In this document: piece after piece, positions 8,185-20,103 of the stretch
Layout: each line of letters begins with the position of its first letter
Numbering within the stretch: the first letter of the stretch is position 1
Assembly: GCF_002221595.1 (NCBI RefSeq)
Contig: NZ_NHMP01000013.1
Span: 1 to 35,266, forward strand
Source: Turicimonas muris
Lineage (GTDB): Bacteria > Pseudomonadota > Gammaproteobacteria > Burkholderiales > Burkholderiaceae_F
Direction of reading: 5' to 3'
DNA: 35,266 nucleotides
The notes under the pieces: generated by a model
Databases searched by the model: none
What the model was told of the DNA's origin: nothing
The model's input: the letters and a program-made list of their open reading frames with translations, nothing else
Position numbers and translations under genes: made by a program

Positions 8185-9132
8185 ATGTCTGAAGAAATTA
8201 CAAAACTTCCTGATCAAATTACCAAGTTCATGTTTGAAGATGCTCCGGTTAGAGGAGCTGTCGTTCAATTAGAGGACCAATGGCAGGAAATGACTCAGTT
8301 CCAGAATTATCCTGCTTCAGTCAACAAGATGCTCGGCGAATTCACCGCCGGCGCCCTCCTCTTATCAAGCACCATTAAGTTTGATGGTTCCTTAATTGTT
8401 CAAGTCAAAGGGTCGGGGCCTGTCTCGATGGTTGTAGTGGAAGTTAAAAACCGCACAACTGTCCGTGCCATGGCTAAATTAAGAGAAGATGCCAAAATTG
8501 CCGACAATTCGTCTTTCCAAGATTTGATTAATGCCGATGCCGAGGGTCAATGTGCCATTATTCTTGATCCTGCAAACAGAAGACCGTCCGACCAGCCTTA
8601 TATGGGTGTAGTTCCTTTGGTTGGCGACTCTATTGCCGCAATTTTAGAAAACTACATGGAACAAAGTGAACAGCTTCCGACTAAGATTTCCTTAGCCTCC
8701 ACGAGCAAAATCATCGGTGGCCTGTTGGTTCAGAAGATGCCTGAAGACGGCGGCACAGCCAATAAAGACATGGATAAGGACGCATGGCCGAGAATCTCTC
8801 AGATTGCTGGGACCTTGAAAGAAGACGAACTTTTAACCTTAGGTCAGGATGTCATTCTCCGGAGACTTTTCTGGCAAGAAAAAATCCAACTGCTTGGTAC
8901 GGAAGAGATTCAGTTTCAATGCGGATGCTCAAAGGAAAAAACCGATGCCATGCTGAAGTCCTTGGGTAAGAAAGAATTGGAAGACATCTTAAAAGCCGAA
9001 GGCAAGGTTGAAGTCACCTGCCAATTCTGCAACAAAACGATTACCTATTCTCCGGCCGATATTGAGGCTCTCTTCCTGGAGGACAGTCCTATGACAGTAT
9101 CGAAAGAAGACGTTCCTTCTACTCGGCAATAA
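8185..9132 (+). CDS. hslO: Redox-regulated chaperone Hsp33
   Basis: Hsp33 is a cytosolic holdase switched on by oxidation of its zinc-bound cysteines. The four cysteines of the redox switch are present as C246-x-C248 (QCGCS) and C279-x2-C282 (CQFC) in the C-terminal zinc domain, after an N-terminal substrate-binding domain with EFTAGALLLSSTIKFDG near 51. At 315 residues it is slightly longer than E. coli Hsp33 (about 290), with a short C-terminal acidic tail. A strong site, AAGGAG, precedes the ATG and a terminator lies right after the stop, so it appears to be transcribed alone. I see no sigma32 promoter for it. Confidence 0.95.
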   Translation: MSEEITKLPDQITKFMFEDAPVRGAVVQLEDQWQEMTQFQNYPASVNKMLGEFTAGALLLSSTIKFDGSLIVQVKGSGPVSMVVVEVKNRTTVRAMAKLREDAKIADNSSFQDLINADAEGQCAIILDPANRRPSDQPYMGVVPLVGDSIAAILENYMEQSEQLPTKISLASTSKIIGGLLVQKMPEDGGTANKDMDKDAWPRISQIAGTLKEDELLTLGQDVILRRLFWQEKIQLLGTEEIQFQCGCSKEKTDAMLKSLGKKELEDILKAEGKVEVTCQFCNKTITYSPADIEALFLEDSPMTVSKEDVPSTRQ

Positions 9133-9149
9133 TTTAGTTCCTGATTCGT

Positions 9150-9175
9150 GCCTCCTCTACCGGGAGGCTTTTTTT
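9150..9175 (+). terminator. Rho-independent terminator of hslO
   Basis: GCCTCC (9150-9155) pairs with GGAGGC (9163-9168) and is followed by seven T residues, 18 bases past the hslO stop. Confidence 0.92.
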
Positions 9176-9264
9176 ATGAGGATTTCTTCTGAGAAAAAAA
9201 AGAAAAACGGTTATCCCGAAAGATTATTCTTAAAATTCACAAAGTACCTCAAAATTTCTAAACT

Positions 9265-10035
9265 ATGGAAGTCACTCTTACCTTAATCCTCATCTGCTGT
9301 CTTGCCTTCTTTATCGCGGGATGCATTGATTCGATCGCCGGAGGGGGCGGACTTATTACAACTCCAACACTTTTGATGCTTGGTGTTCCAGCACATTTCT
9401 GTTTAGGCTCAACAAAACTTGCTTCCATGTGCGGCTCTTCCGTCGCACTTTTTACTTTTTGGCAAAACAAACAGATTATCGAGAAAGTCGCCTTGATAGG
9501 AGCGATCTCCTCCTTTGTCGGAGGTGTTCTAGGCTCTTGGCTAGCTCTATCGATTGATAATCAAAAAATGACTCTCATTATGGTTGGTCTGATCCCCGTC
9601 GGCCTTGCCATTTCTTTACTCAGCGGTGTCTTCAAAATTGACAAAGAAGTGGAAGAAGTAGAAGGATGGCGATGGAAGGCCATTCTGATTGGGATTACGG
9701 TGGGCATGTATGAAGGGTTTTTCGGACCAGGGGCCGGAAGCTTTTTTCTCATCGGTATTCATGTCTTATTAAAAGCCGGTTTAGTTAAATCCTCCGGAAC
9801 GGCAAAAATCTTCAATATCTTTGCCAACCTCGGAGCGGTATGTACTTTTGCGTCCGCAGGCACCGTGGCCTACTCTCTGGCAATTCCTTGCGCTATTGCA
9901 AGCATTCTAGGGAACCGGATTGGGGCGAAGTACGCTATAAAAATCGGGCCTAAGGTCGTTAGGAAGGCCTTGTATCTAGTCATTTCGCTTCTGATGATCT
10001 CACTTATTGCCAAGCTGGCCATTACTAACAGTTAG
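9265..10035 (+). CDS. TauE/SafE (TSUP) family sulfite/organosulfonate-type permease
   Basis: An inner-membrane permease of the TSUP family (PF01925), whose known members move sulfite, sulfoacetate or related small anions; the substrate here is not known. The 256-residue protein shows the family's internal duplication: the first repeat has the glycine-rich DSIAGGGGLITTPTLL (about 23-38), the second GMYEGFFGPGAGSFFLIG (about 146-163). About eight hydrophobic helices are visible and it is close to E. coli YfcA in length. No good ribosome site precedes the ATG. It ends just before a strong terminator and appears monocistronic. Confidence 0.9.
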   Translation: MEVTLTLILICCLAFFIAGCIDSIAGGGGLITTPTLLMLGVPAHFCLGSTKLASMCGSSVALFTFWQNKQIIEKVALIGAISSFVGGVLGSWLALSIDNQKMTLIMVGLIPVGLAISLLSGVFKIDKEVEEVEGWRWKAILIGITVGMYEGFFGPGAGSFFLIGIHVLLKAGLVKSSGTAKIFNIFANLGAVCTFASAGTVAYSLAIPCAIASILGNRIGAKYAIKIGPKVVRKALYLVISLLMISLIAKLAITNS

Positions 10036-10050
10036 ACCGAGATTCAATGC

Positions 10051-10084
10051 AGCAACAGGCTCCTACGGAGCCTGTTGCTTTTAT
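10051..10084 (+). terminator. Rho-independent terminator of the TauE/SafE gene
   Basis: A 12-bp perfect stem (GCAACAGGCTCC at 10052-10063 with 10067-10078), loop TAC, followed by TTTTAT. It lies between convergent genes and may also slow transcription arriving from alr, though the opposite side lacks a T tract. Confidence 0.9.
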
Positions 10085-10115
10085 AGAGAAGAAAAGGAAA
10101 AAAATTATTCGCTTT

Positions 10116-11201
10116 TTAACCGATAAATTTTCTCTTTACCCTGATATTTAAGTTAGCTAGTAGCTCATAGCCAATTGTGCCGTGCAATGCTGCTACTTCA
10201 TTGACCGAAAGATCCTTTCCCCATAATTCAGCCCAGTCACCCGGTTTTGTCTCAGGAATATCTGTAATATCAACGGTAATCATGTCCATGGATACGCTCC
10301 CGACTAAAGGAGCTTTCTTTCCATGAATCAATACAAATCTATCTTCCGCTTTCTGCCTGGGATAGCCGTCAGCATAGCCGCATGCAAGCACTGCAATTCT
10401 CATTGGATGGTCTGCTATGAATTTAGACCCGTACCCTACGGCGTCTCCCTGTTGAAGGTTCTGAGTACCTAAGATACCGGCTCTCAAAGTCATTACCGGT
10501 GTCAGGCCAAGTTCCTCAGAGGTTTTGTTGCCGTCCGGGCTCACGCCATATAAAGCAATTCCGGCTCTAACAGCACCGTCTGCAGCTTCCGGATGCCAAA
10601 GGATAGCCCCTGAATTGGAGAAGCATTTAGCGCAGGGTAATTCTTCTAAAGACACCAAATTATTAAGCTGACCGGAAACCGGAAGCTTGCCGTCAGCAGG
10701 ATAAGTCAGTTCTGAGTTAGCAAAATGAGTGACAAAATCCACAACTTCTACCATAGGAATCTTTTCAAGCTCTTCTTTAACAGTTTTGGCCCGTGCAGGA
10801 AGGAAGCCAAGCCGATTCATCCCAGAATTTAATTTGATATGAACCCTGGCTTTATTTTTAAAGTTAAATTTTTTGAGATCTTCAATCTGCCAATCCGAGT
10901 GGATCAAAGTATCAATCCCATATCTATCTACTTTATTTAAGTCGTCATATGTGAAGAAGCCCTCGATTAAAAGAACTGGCTTTTTCCAGCCGAGATTGCG
11001 AACTGCAACGGCTTCGTCTACATCCAGCAATGCTAAACCGTCAGTCAGTTTAAAAATATCTAAGAGACCATGAAGTCCATGACCGTACGCATCAGCCTTG
11101 ACGACAGACCACATAAATCGTTTTCCGGCTTTTTCTCTAAGCAGTGCAATATTGTGTTGAAGAGCGTGTTTGTCAATTAAAGCTTCAATTGGACGAGGCA
11201 T
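10116..11201 (-). CDS. alr: Alanine racemase
   Basis: A PLP enzyme interconverting L- and D-alanine for peptidoglycan. The PLP lysine is Lys35 in VVKADAYGHG. Other family marks are LNSGMNRLGF near 125, the YGVSP phosphate region, the catalytic tyrosine segment GYGSKF and GYADGYPR in the C-terminal half. The length, 361 residues, is typical of Alr/DadX. AGGAAG about 8 bases upstream supports the ATG. It begins 49 bp past the ftsB terminator on the same strand, so it should have its own promoter, though I could not identify a convincing one. Confidence 0.96.
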   Translation of the reverse strand: MPRPIEALIDKHALQHNIALLREKAGKRFMWSVVKADAYGHGLHGLLDIFKLTDGLALLDVDEAVAVRNLGWKKPVLLIEGFFTYDDLNKVDRYGIDTLIHSDWQIEDLKKFNFKNKARVHIKLNSGMNRLGFLPARAKTVKEELEKIPMVEVVDFVTHFANSELTYPADGKLPVSGQLNNLVSLEELPCAKCFSNSGAILWHPEAADGAVRAGIALYGVSPDGNKTSEELGLTPVMTLRAGILGTQNLQQGDAVGYGSKFIADHPMRIAVLACGYADGYPRQKAEDRFVLIHGKKAPLVGSVSMDMITVDITDIPETKPGDWAELWGKDLSVNEVAALHGTIGYELLANLNIRVKRKFIG

Positions 11202-11253
11202 GGGAACACTTCCTGTAAAAATAAGGATCAGATAATTTTAATTAGTTGGAATG

Positions 11254-11276
11254 AAAAATCGCGCAAATCCGCGATT
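11254..11276 (-). terminator. Terminator overlapping the ftsB stop codon
   Basis: On the minus strand AATCGCG/CGCGATT (11270-11276 with 11257-11263, 6-nt loop) is followed by T residues. The first arm includes part of the ftsB stop codon (11275-11277), so termination is packed into the end of the gene. Confidence 0.75.
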
Positions 11277-11597
11277 ATTTCTTATCTTCAGGATATTCCG
11301 AAAGACGGAACAAGACTTCGTTTTCACGAATCATGTTCATGTGAAGGCGAGCGCGAGCCTCCAAGGCATCTTTACCCTCACGAAGACTAGCCGCTTCGGC
11401 TTGTATTTGATTGATTTGAGCGAGAACATTCTCGTTAGCTTGTTTCTGTTTCACAAGCTGAATGTTAAGTTCTTGAAGTCCTCTTTCACTTCCCTTGCCC
11501 CACCACAAAGGATACTGAATGAGGACCAAAAGGACCAATAGCACCAAGGCTATTAACCTTGGTGCCGTATTGCTGGTTGTTTTACTGTATGCAGCCA

Positions 11598-11598
<1 letters not shown>
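11275..11598 (-). CDS. ftsB: Cell division protein FtsB
   Basis: FtsB is a bitopic inner-membrane protein of the FtsQLB divisome subcomplex. The 107-residue product has a short cytoplasmic N-terminus, one transmembrane helix (about 15-30), and then a periplasmic coiled coil (about 38-75) rich in Gln, Glu and Leu, with the family ending GKDALEARARLHMNMIRENEVLF. Its start codon overlaps the enolase stop by one base (TAATG), implying translational coupling. Position after eno matches E. coli eno-ftsB and other proteobacteria. There is no ispD next to it here. Confidence 0.92.
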
Positions 11599-13759
<2,161 letters not shown>

Positions 13760-13765
13760 TAAAAA

Positions 13766-15463
<1,698 letters not shown>

Positions 15464-15465
15464 TC

Positions 15466-15493
15466 ATTATAACGAGGGGGAGGACGTTTTCAA
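15466..15493 (-). promoter_or_regulatory. Sigma70-type promoter of the pyrG-kdsA-eno-ftsB unit
   Basis: Read on the minus strand, TTGAAA (15488-15493) and a perfect TATAAT (15466-15471) are separated by 16 bases. Transcription would start near 15459, about 50 bases before the pyrG ATG. Confidence 0.75.
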
Positions 15494-15597
15494 ACCATGA
15501 GAGCCTTTTTTCAAAAATAAATTACAACATCCGTGCCTACAATGTTATTTAGCATGGGAATTTGAAATGGATATTGAAAATTCTGAGTCCTAATAAT

Positions 15598-15632
15598 AAA
15601 AAGAGCCTCCAGGGAAATTATCCAAGGAGACT
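15598..15632 (-). terminator. Rho-independent terminator after the DJ-1-like gene
   Basis: On the minus strand AGTCTCC (15626-15632) pairs with GGAGGCT (15604-15610) with one G-U pair, followed by CTTTTTATT. It lies 67 bases beyond the stop of the DJ-1-like gene and separates it from pyrG. Confidence 0.75.
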
Positions 15633-15698
15633 TTTCACTGCAATTTTCACATTCGAACTGCTAGCCTGAGAAACAAATTATTGGTTTTTCGCAGGATT

Positions 15699-16343
15699 TT
15701 ACCAGTCGGGCCAAGCTTTCATTTCGTCATAAAGGAAGCGTCCTTTAATGAAAGCACTGTCTCCTCCCAAAACATCCACCAATGCAAAAGCAAATGGAAG
15801 AGCCGTTCCGGGACCGCGACTTGTAACTAATTTTCCGTCAATAACCACAACGTCTTTCACATAGTTGGCATCTTTGTAGTTAGGTTCAGTGCGTTTGCCT
15901 GGATAGGCAGTCATTGTCTTTCCTTTGAGGATGCCTGCCTTTGCTAAGACGTTAGGAGCGGCGCACATTGCAGCGACAAACTTGCCGGACTGGTCATAGT
16001 GACGAACCAAATCAAGAAGTCTTTCGTCAGAAAGCATATTATCAACACCTGTCCATCCCCCTGGAAGAACGATCATGTCGTAATTTTTAAACTGCGTAAG
16101 ATCATTACCTAAAACTTTGTCAGCTTTGATGGTGATGTTATGAGCGCCAGGAACCATTTCACCTGCGATACTGACGCTGTCGGTCGGAAAACCACCACAA
16201 CGAACTACATCGAGGATTTCCACGGTTTCTCCTTCTTCAAAGCCGGAGGCTAACACGACCAAAACGGAAGGTTTATCGGCTGCCATGGCCGTCCCGGATA
16301 AACCTGCAGCAGCCATGAGAAGGACAATAGCTAGTTTTTTCAT
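15699..16343 (-). CDS. Exported DJ-1/PfpI superfamily protein
   Basis: A DJ-1/PfpI-fold protein with an N-terminal Sec signal peptide: MKK, a hydrophobic core, and AMA at 19-21 before ADKPSVLVV. The fold's key residues are present: the nucleophile Cys127 in the elbow AAMCAAP and the conserved glutamate Glu39 in GFEEGET, which in DJ-1 activates the cysteine. Most characterised relatives (YajL, DJ-1, Hsp31) are cytosolic and act as glyoxalases, deglycase-like enzymes or chaperones, so a periplasmic location is unusual. It is transcribed alone, downstream of a decayed cytochrome/flavoprotein pair on the same strand. The function is open: aldehyde detoxification or redox sensing are possible. Confidence 0.88.
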   Translation of the reverse strand: MKKLAIVLLMAAAGLSGTAMAADKPSVLVVLASGFEEGETVEILDVVRCGGFPTDSVSIAGEMVPGAHNITIKADKVLGNDLTQFKNYDMIVLPGGWTGVDNMLSDERLLDLVRHYDQSGKFVAAMCAAPNVLAKAGILKGKTMTAYPGKRTEPNYKDANYVKDVVVIDGKLVTSRGPGTALPFAFALVDVLGGDSAFIKGRFLYDEMKAWPDW

Positions 16344-16444
16344 ATTGATACCCAGAGAGCTTCAGCTTTCGAGCGACAAAAGTTCTAAGGCTTTCTCAAT
16401 AAAAGCCAAGTGCAGCTTGCTGAAAAGTTATTAAAGAATGAAAT

Positions 16445-16491
16445 GAAGAGGAAGCAACAAAAACAACCACCCCTTTCGCCGCTTCCTCTTC
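16445..16491. other. 11-bp inverted repeat with 25-nt loop
   Basis: GAAGAGGAAGC (16445-16455) is exactly complementary to 16481-16491. It lies between the broken cytochrome gene and the DJ-1-like gene. On the minus strand no T run follows, so it is a weak terminator candidate for the cytochrome transcript; the purine/pyrimidine-rich arms make chance more likely than usual. Confidence 0.35.
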
Positions 16492-16624
16492 TGCAGGAGA
16501 AAAATGAATACTTCTTTCAGTCAGATTCTTGCGAGGAGAAAATTAGAACCGATCAAATACTTAGAGTTTCAATCCGTCCCTTCTTTTAAGGAGCATAGCT
16601 GAGACTTAATTGCTCTGCTTTGAA

Positions 16625-16957
16625 TTAAGGAACCTTAAGTTCTCTGAATTCGTGGCATTCGTCGCACAAGAGAACTGTTTTCTTGTGACCGCGGTGACAG
16701 CTTGTACAATCCGGATTTTCAATGTGTGAGTCGTGCGGATTGATGTCATTCTTGTCGGTACGGGCTGCGACTTTTTCATAGCTTCCGTGGCAAACCAGAC
16801 ACTGCTAAGTGGCTACCGCTTTCGGAGGCATTGTGGTATGGCATGCTTCGCACTTACCGCTTCTTTCCATGTGGCGATCAGCGAGCATCTTATCAGCTGC
16901 AAAAGAAGTCGTGGCCGATAAAGCTAAAACTAAGATGGAAACAACGGTCTTTAACAT
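16625..16957 (-). pseudogene. Tetraheme cytochrome c, interrupted by an in-frame amber stop
   Basis: Translating the minus strand from ATG at 16957 gives a signal peptide (MLKTVVSILVLALSATTSFA), MLADRH, then CEACH at codons 36-40, and a TAG at codon 51 (16805-16807). In the same frame the protein continues with QCLVCH, CTSCH and CDECH and ends at TAA at 16625, for 110 codons plus stop. The intact cytochrome at 32203 is 111 residues with the same four heme sites and the same MLADRH, ACHT, PP and QC.xCHG spacing, with Ser where this gene has TAG. It lies 64 bp after the truncated flavoprotein gene, in the order expected for a reductase-cytochrome pair. Only a one-heme fragment would be made unless the stop is read through. 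A sequencing error is the main alternative. Confidence 0.88.
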
Positions 16958-16973
16958 GATAAATCTCGGGAGG

Positions 16974-16993
16974 AGTGCCGCTTGCGCGGCACT
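16974..16993. other. 8-bp hairpin between truncated flavoprotein and cytochrome genes
   Basis: AGTGCCGC (16974-16981) and GCGGCACT (16986-16993) enclose a 4-nt loop. No T run follows on the transcribed (minus) strand; it may be an intercistronic stabilising element. It also leaves the broken cytochrome gene without a visible Shine-Dalgarno sequence. Confidence 0.4.
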
Positions 16994-17021
16994 TGTTAGT
17001 TAAAAGAATTTATTGAAGAGC

Positions 17022-18458
17022 TTATTGCCAGTTTTGTTCGCCGGCAGCTGTGTGGCCTGCAATTCTTCCGAATACGCACGCTTCGGAGTTGTTGGTAGCA
17101 CCCTGGTAGATGTGGCCCCACATAGAACCTAATTCACCGGCGCTGTACAAACGTGGAATCGGGTTGCCGAACGGATCAAGAACCTGACCGAGTTTGTTTC
17201 TCTTCGGGCCGCCCTGGGTATTCAGGATGGCCGGATAGAGTTCAGCTGCATAGTATGGACCTTCACCGATTGGACGGGAGATGATCGGAGCTTCACGTCC
17301 TTCGAAAGCAACTTTGCCTTTCTTTTCAAGAGGACGTCCGAAGTCTTTATCGGCACCGGCTGTAATCTGTTCATTCCATCTCTTAACGGTTTCAACAAGG
17401 TTTTCAGCAGGAACGTTGATCTTCTTAGCCAATTCTTCGATTGTCGGACCGCTGACGATAACGCTTTTTTCGATTTCAGCACTGTTGTCCTTACTCCACT
17501 TGTAGTCTTCCCGGTTCAAAGCGTAGCCGGAAGTTGCACCGCCGATGATCGGGCCGCGTTTGCGGGCTTCTTCATCAAAGATAACGAAGCAAGGAATTCT
17601 CGGATAGCGATGCTTAACAGCGTCAAGAAGGTTAACACCGTAAATGCAGGTGTGGTTGTCCATCTTTTCGTTAACGAAGCGTTTGCCATCTTGGTCAACA
17701 TAGATGTGAGATGGAGCAAGCATGTTGATCTGCAGAGCTGTCTTCAAGCCCGGAACAACGAGTTCCAATGGGCAGGAGAGAGCATTCATGTGCCAGAGGT
17801 CTGCACCGGCTGCCTGAGCCATGCGGACGCCGCCACCGGTGTTGCCCGGGTGGCCTAAGCGATGGAACTTCTGACCCATTGTATGGTTGGAGAGCATCTT
17901 GTCGTCGAATTCGTAGCCGCCTGTAGCAAGGACAACTGCTTTCTTAGCTTTAACAGCTTCTTTCTTGCCGTCGATTTCAATCCAAGCACCGAGAACTTCG
18001 TCGTTTCTTGTGATCAATTCAAGACCGCGTGCATTGTAAACAACAGGGATCTTTCTGACGGTTTCAACAGCGTAGCGGTAGTTATTGAAGAGCATATCAC
18101 CGCCGCGTGTCTTCTGTCCTTTCGGAGTGCGGAAGCGCCATTTGTCGATAGCGTCGGATTCAGGAATGCTCTGGAAGCCGGCGTGACCGTAGATGTAAAC
18201 CTTCTGATCCGGAGCCAAGGAAAGAAGGAAGTCTTTGGACTTCATGGCTTCGTCAACGAAAGCAGTCAAGAGTTCGTCATATTTTTCGCTGTTGGCAAAA
18301 TCGTATGTCTTTCTCAAGTATTCGATGGCACGTTCTCTGTTGTTAGGGATCATCATGCCGCCGGAGGAAACGGCTGTGTTGCCGCCGCCCTGCGGGCATT
18401 TTTCGAAGATAACGACATCAGCGCTAAGATCTATTCCATCAATATACTTTTTCTTCAA
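17022..18458 (-). pseudogene. N-terminally truncated flavoprotein reductase (FAD-dependent oxidoreductase 2 family)
   Basis: The 478-codon frame matches the fumarate reductase/flavocytochrome c-type FAD family but begins in the middle of the FAD Rossmann fold. It opens with ADVVIFEKCPQGGGNTAVSSGG, the second strand whose glutamate holds the ribose, with no preceding GxGxxG strand and no Tat or Sec signal. Intact relatives at 30709 and 34734 have about 60-75 residues more. The only upstream initiation codon in frame is TTG (18458) right after a TAA; the first in-frame ATG falls later at MMIPNN. The missing part is not found in another frame upstream to 18600. The rest is well preserved (KAVVLATGGYEF, SAGELGSMWGHIYQG). 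Together with the stop in the adjacent cytochrome this indicates a recently inactivated system. Confidence 0.8.
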
Positions 18459-18580
18459 TTAAAACAAGAAGTTACAATTACTCTTATGAACACCTACTGA
18501 AAAGATTTCTATTAGTTGCATATATGAAAGATTTGAATTCCTCCTGCTGACAAACCAAATAAAAAGCAATAACTCTGTAC

Positions 18581-18620
18581 AAAAAATTTGAGCCTCCTAA
18601 ATTTTTCATCTGGAAGGCTC
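18581..18620 (-). terminator. Rho-independent terminator after the antiporter gene
   Basis: On the minus strand GAGCCTTCC (18612-18620) pairs with GGAGGCTC (18590-18597) with one bulged T, followed by AAATTTTTT. It is about 43 bases past the antiporter stop. A second small hairpin (GACTAGC/GCTAGTC, 18629-18646) lies between. Confidence 0.78.
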
Positions 18621-18662
18621 TAGTTCTTGACTAGCATTAGCTAGTCTGTCTTAATACTAGGG

Positions 18663-20081
18663 TTACATAAGGAATAACCAGGTAAGCATTAAGAAGATTG
18701 GGATAAGTATGCCGTAGGACCAAATCATATAGCCAAAGAATGTCGGCATCTTGATTCCTCGGTTTTGCACAATAGAAACAACCATAAAGTTCGGAGCATT
18801 TCCAATGTAGGTCATCGCGCCCATAAATACGGCACCCATAGAGATAGCCATCAAAGTGTGAGCTTCTTTAGTCATCAAGAGCTGAGGGTCGCCGCCGGCC
18901 AAATTAAAGAAGGCAAGATAAGTCGGAGCGTTATCCAAGAAGCTGGAAAGCATGCCCGTGAGCCAGAAAAATGCTGCATTAACCGGCTGACCGTCCGCGC
19001 CTGTTACCAAAGAAACTAACGGTGCGAATGCACCTTCGTGGCCTGCTCGAAGCATTTCCAAGACAGGAACGATTGTCACGAAGATGCCGAAGAATAGCTT
19101 GCCGACCTCGAGAATCGGTTCCCAACTGAACTGATTGGCTTCACGGTATTCTTTTCTGGTAAGTAAAAGAGAAAGGATGCCGGCAGTTAAGAAAATTCCG
19201 TCACGGATTATGGATTCAAGAGCTAAATGCACACCAAGCACATGGTATTCAACCCCTGTCTTCCAGAAACCGGACATAAGAACAGCACCAACGATACAGG
19301 CAAGAAGGATAAAGTTAACCGAACCTTCAATGCCGAACGGAATCTTCTCTTTCGTTTCTAGAAGAGAAGGATTGGCTTTAACTTCTTTATTGAAGAGGAT
19401 GGTATCAACAAGAAAGTAAACGCACAAAAGAAGACCAACCGCAAGTCCGGTGACAAGCAAAAGATGCTCAGCAGTCCAGAAGAAAGTTACGCCGCGAAGG
19501 AAGCCCAAAAACAGCGGGGGATCGCCTAAGGGAGTAAGAGAACCCGCGATGTTGGCAACAATAAAGATGAAGAAAATATAGGTGTGCATCTGATAGTGAC
19601 GCTTTTTGTTAGCCTCAATCAAAGGTCTAATAAGAAGCATTGCAGCGCCTGTTGTTCCCATGAAGTTAGCAAGAACGGCACCAACCAAAAGGAATCCTGT
19701 ATTCAAAACCGGGCGGCCTAAGAAAGAGCCTCTTAAGTGAATACCGCCGGCTACCACGTACAAAGAGCCTACGAAAATAATAAACGGCACATAGTCGCCG
19801 ATGAGAGCATGTGCGAGAGCTTGAGTACTGGTTGTGCTGTCGAAGAAAATATAAAGAGGCACAGCACAAAGAATTGCCCACATAAGAGCAACTTTTCCGT
19901 AATTCTTATGCCAAAAGTGCGCAAAGAGCAAGGGTCCCAGAGCGATGCTCAACAAAATGCCGGCAAACGGCACTGCCCACCATAAAGAAAGAGATGCTCC
20001 CGGGAGAGAAGCGTGGGCATTAAGCGGCAAAAGTCCCAGCACCAACGCGGATGCCAAAACCGTAGATGTCGAAGATTTCAT
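18663..20081 (-). CDS. Sodium:proton antiporter / CitMHS_2-type ion transporter
   Basis: A 472-residue polytopic inner-membrane protein with about 12 hydrophobic helices, of the ion transporter superfamily and related to NhaD-type or putative citrate/sodium antiporters (the family often annotated as sodium:proton antiporter). Conserved features include GTTGAAMLLIRPLIEAN near 143, the helix-break motif NIAGSLTPLGDPPLFLGFLRG near 177 and the second-half repeat SFLDNAPTYLAFFNLAGGD followed by GAMTYIGNAPNFMV. The N-terminus (MKSSTSTVLASALVLGLLPLNAHA) could be a cleaved signal or the first helix. AGGAAG precedes the ATG. It follows pncB by 22 bp on the same strand, so the two are probably co-transcribed. 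Ion or substrate specificity cannot be told from sequence. Confidence 0.85.
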   Translation of the reverse strand: MKSSTSTVLASALVLGLLPLNAHASLPGASLSLWWAVPFAGILLSIALGPLLFAHFWHKNYGKVALMWAILCAVPLYIFFDSTTSTQALAHALIGDYVPFIIFVGSLYVVAGGIHLRGSFLGRPVLNTGFLLVGAVLANFMGTTGAAMLLIRPLIEANKKRHYQMHTYIFFIFIVANIAGSLTPLGDPPLFLGFLRGVTFFWTAEHLLLVTGLAVGLLLCVYFLVDTILFNKEVKANPSLLETKEKIPFGIEGSVNFILLACIVGAVLMSGFWKTGVEYHVLGVHLALESIIRDGIFLTAGILSLLLTRKEYREANQFSWEPILEVGKLFFGIFVTIVPVLEMLRAGHEGAFAPLVSLVTGADGQPVNAAFFWLTGMLSSFLDNAPTYLAFFNLAGGDPQLLMTKEAHTLMAISMGAVFMGAMTYIGNAPNFMVVSIVQNRGIKMPTFFGYMIWSYGILIPIFLMLTWLFLM

Positions 20082-20103
20082 TAATGCTTCCTAAAAATTA
20101 AAA

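Noticed and set aside
17022-18458. Reading the truncated flavoprotein as a functional cytosolic enzyme from the TTG start
   Set aside because: Without the GxGxxG strand the FAD ADP moiety cannot be held in the usual way, and the adjacent partner cytochrome is also broken.
17862-18500. 212-codon plus-strand open frame
   Set aside because: Antisense to the truncated flavoprotein; composition reflects the complementary coding strand.
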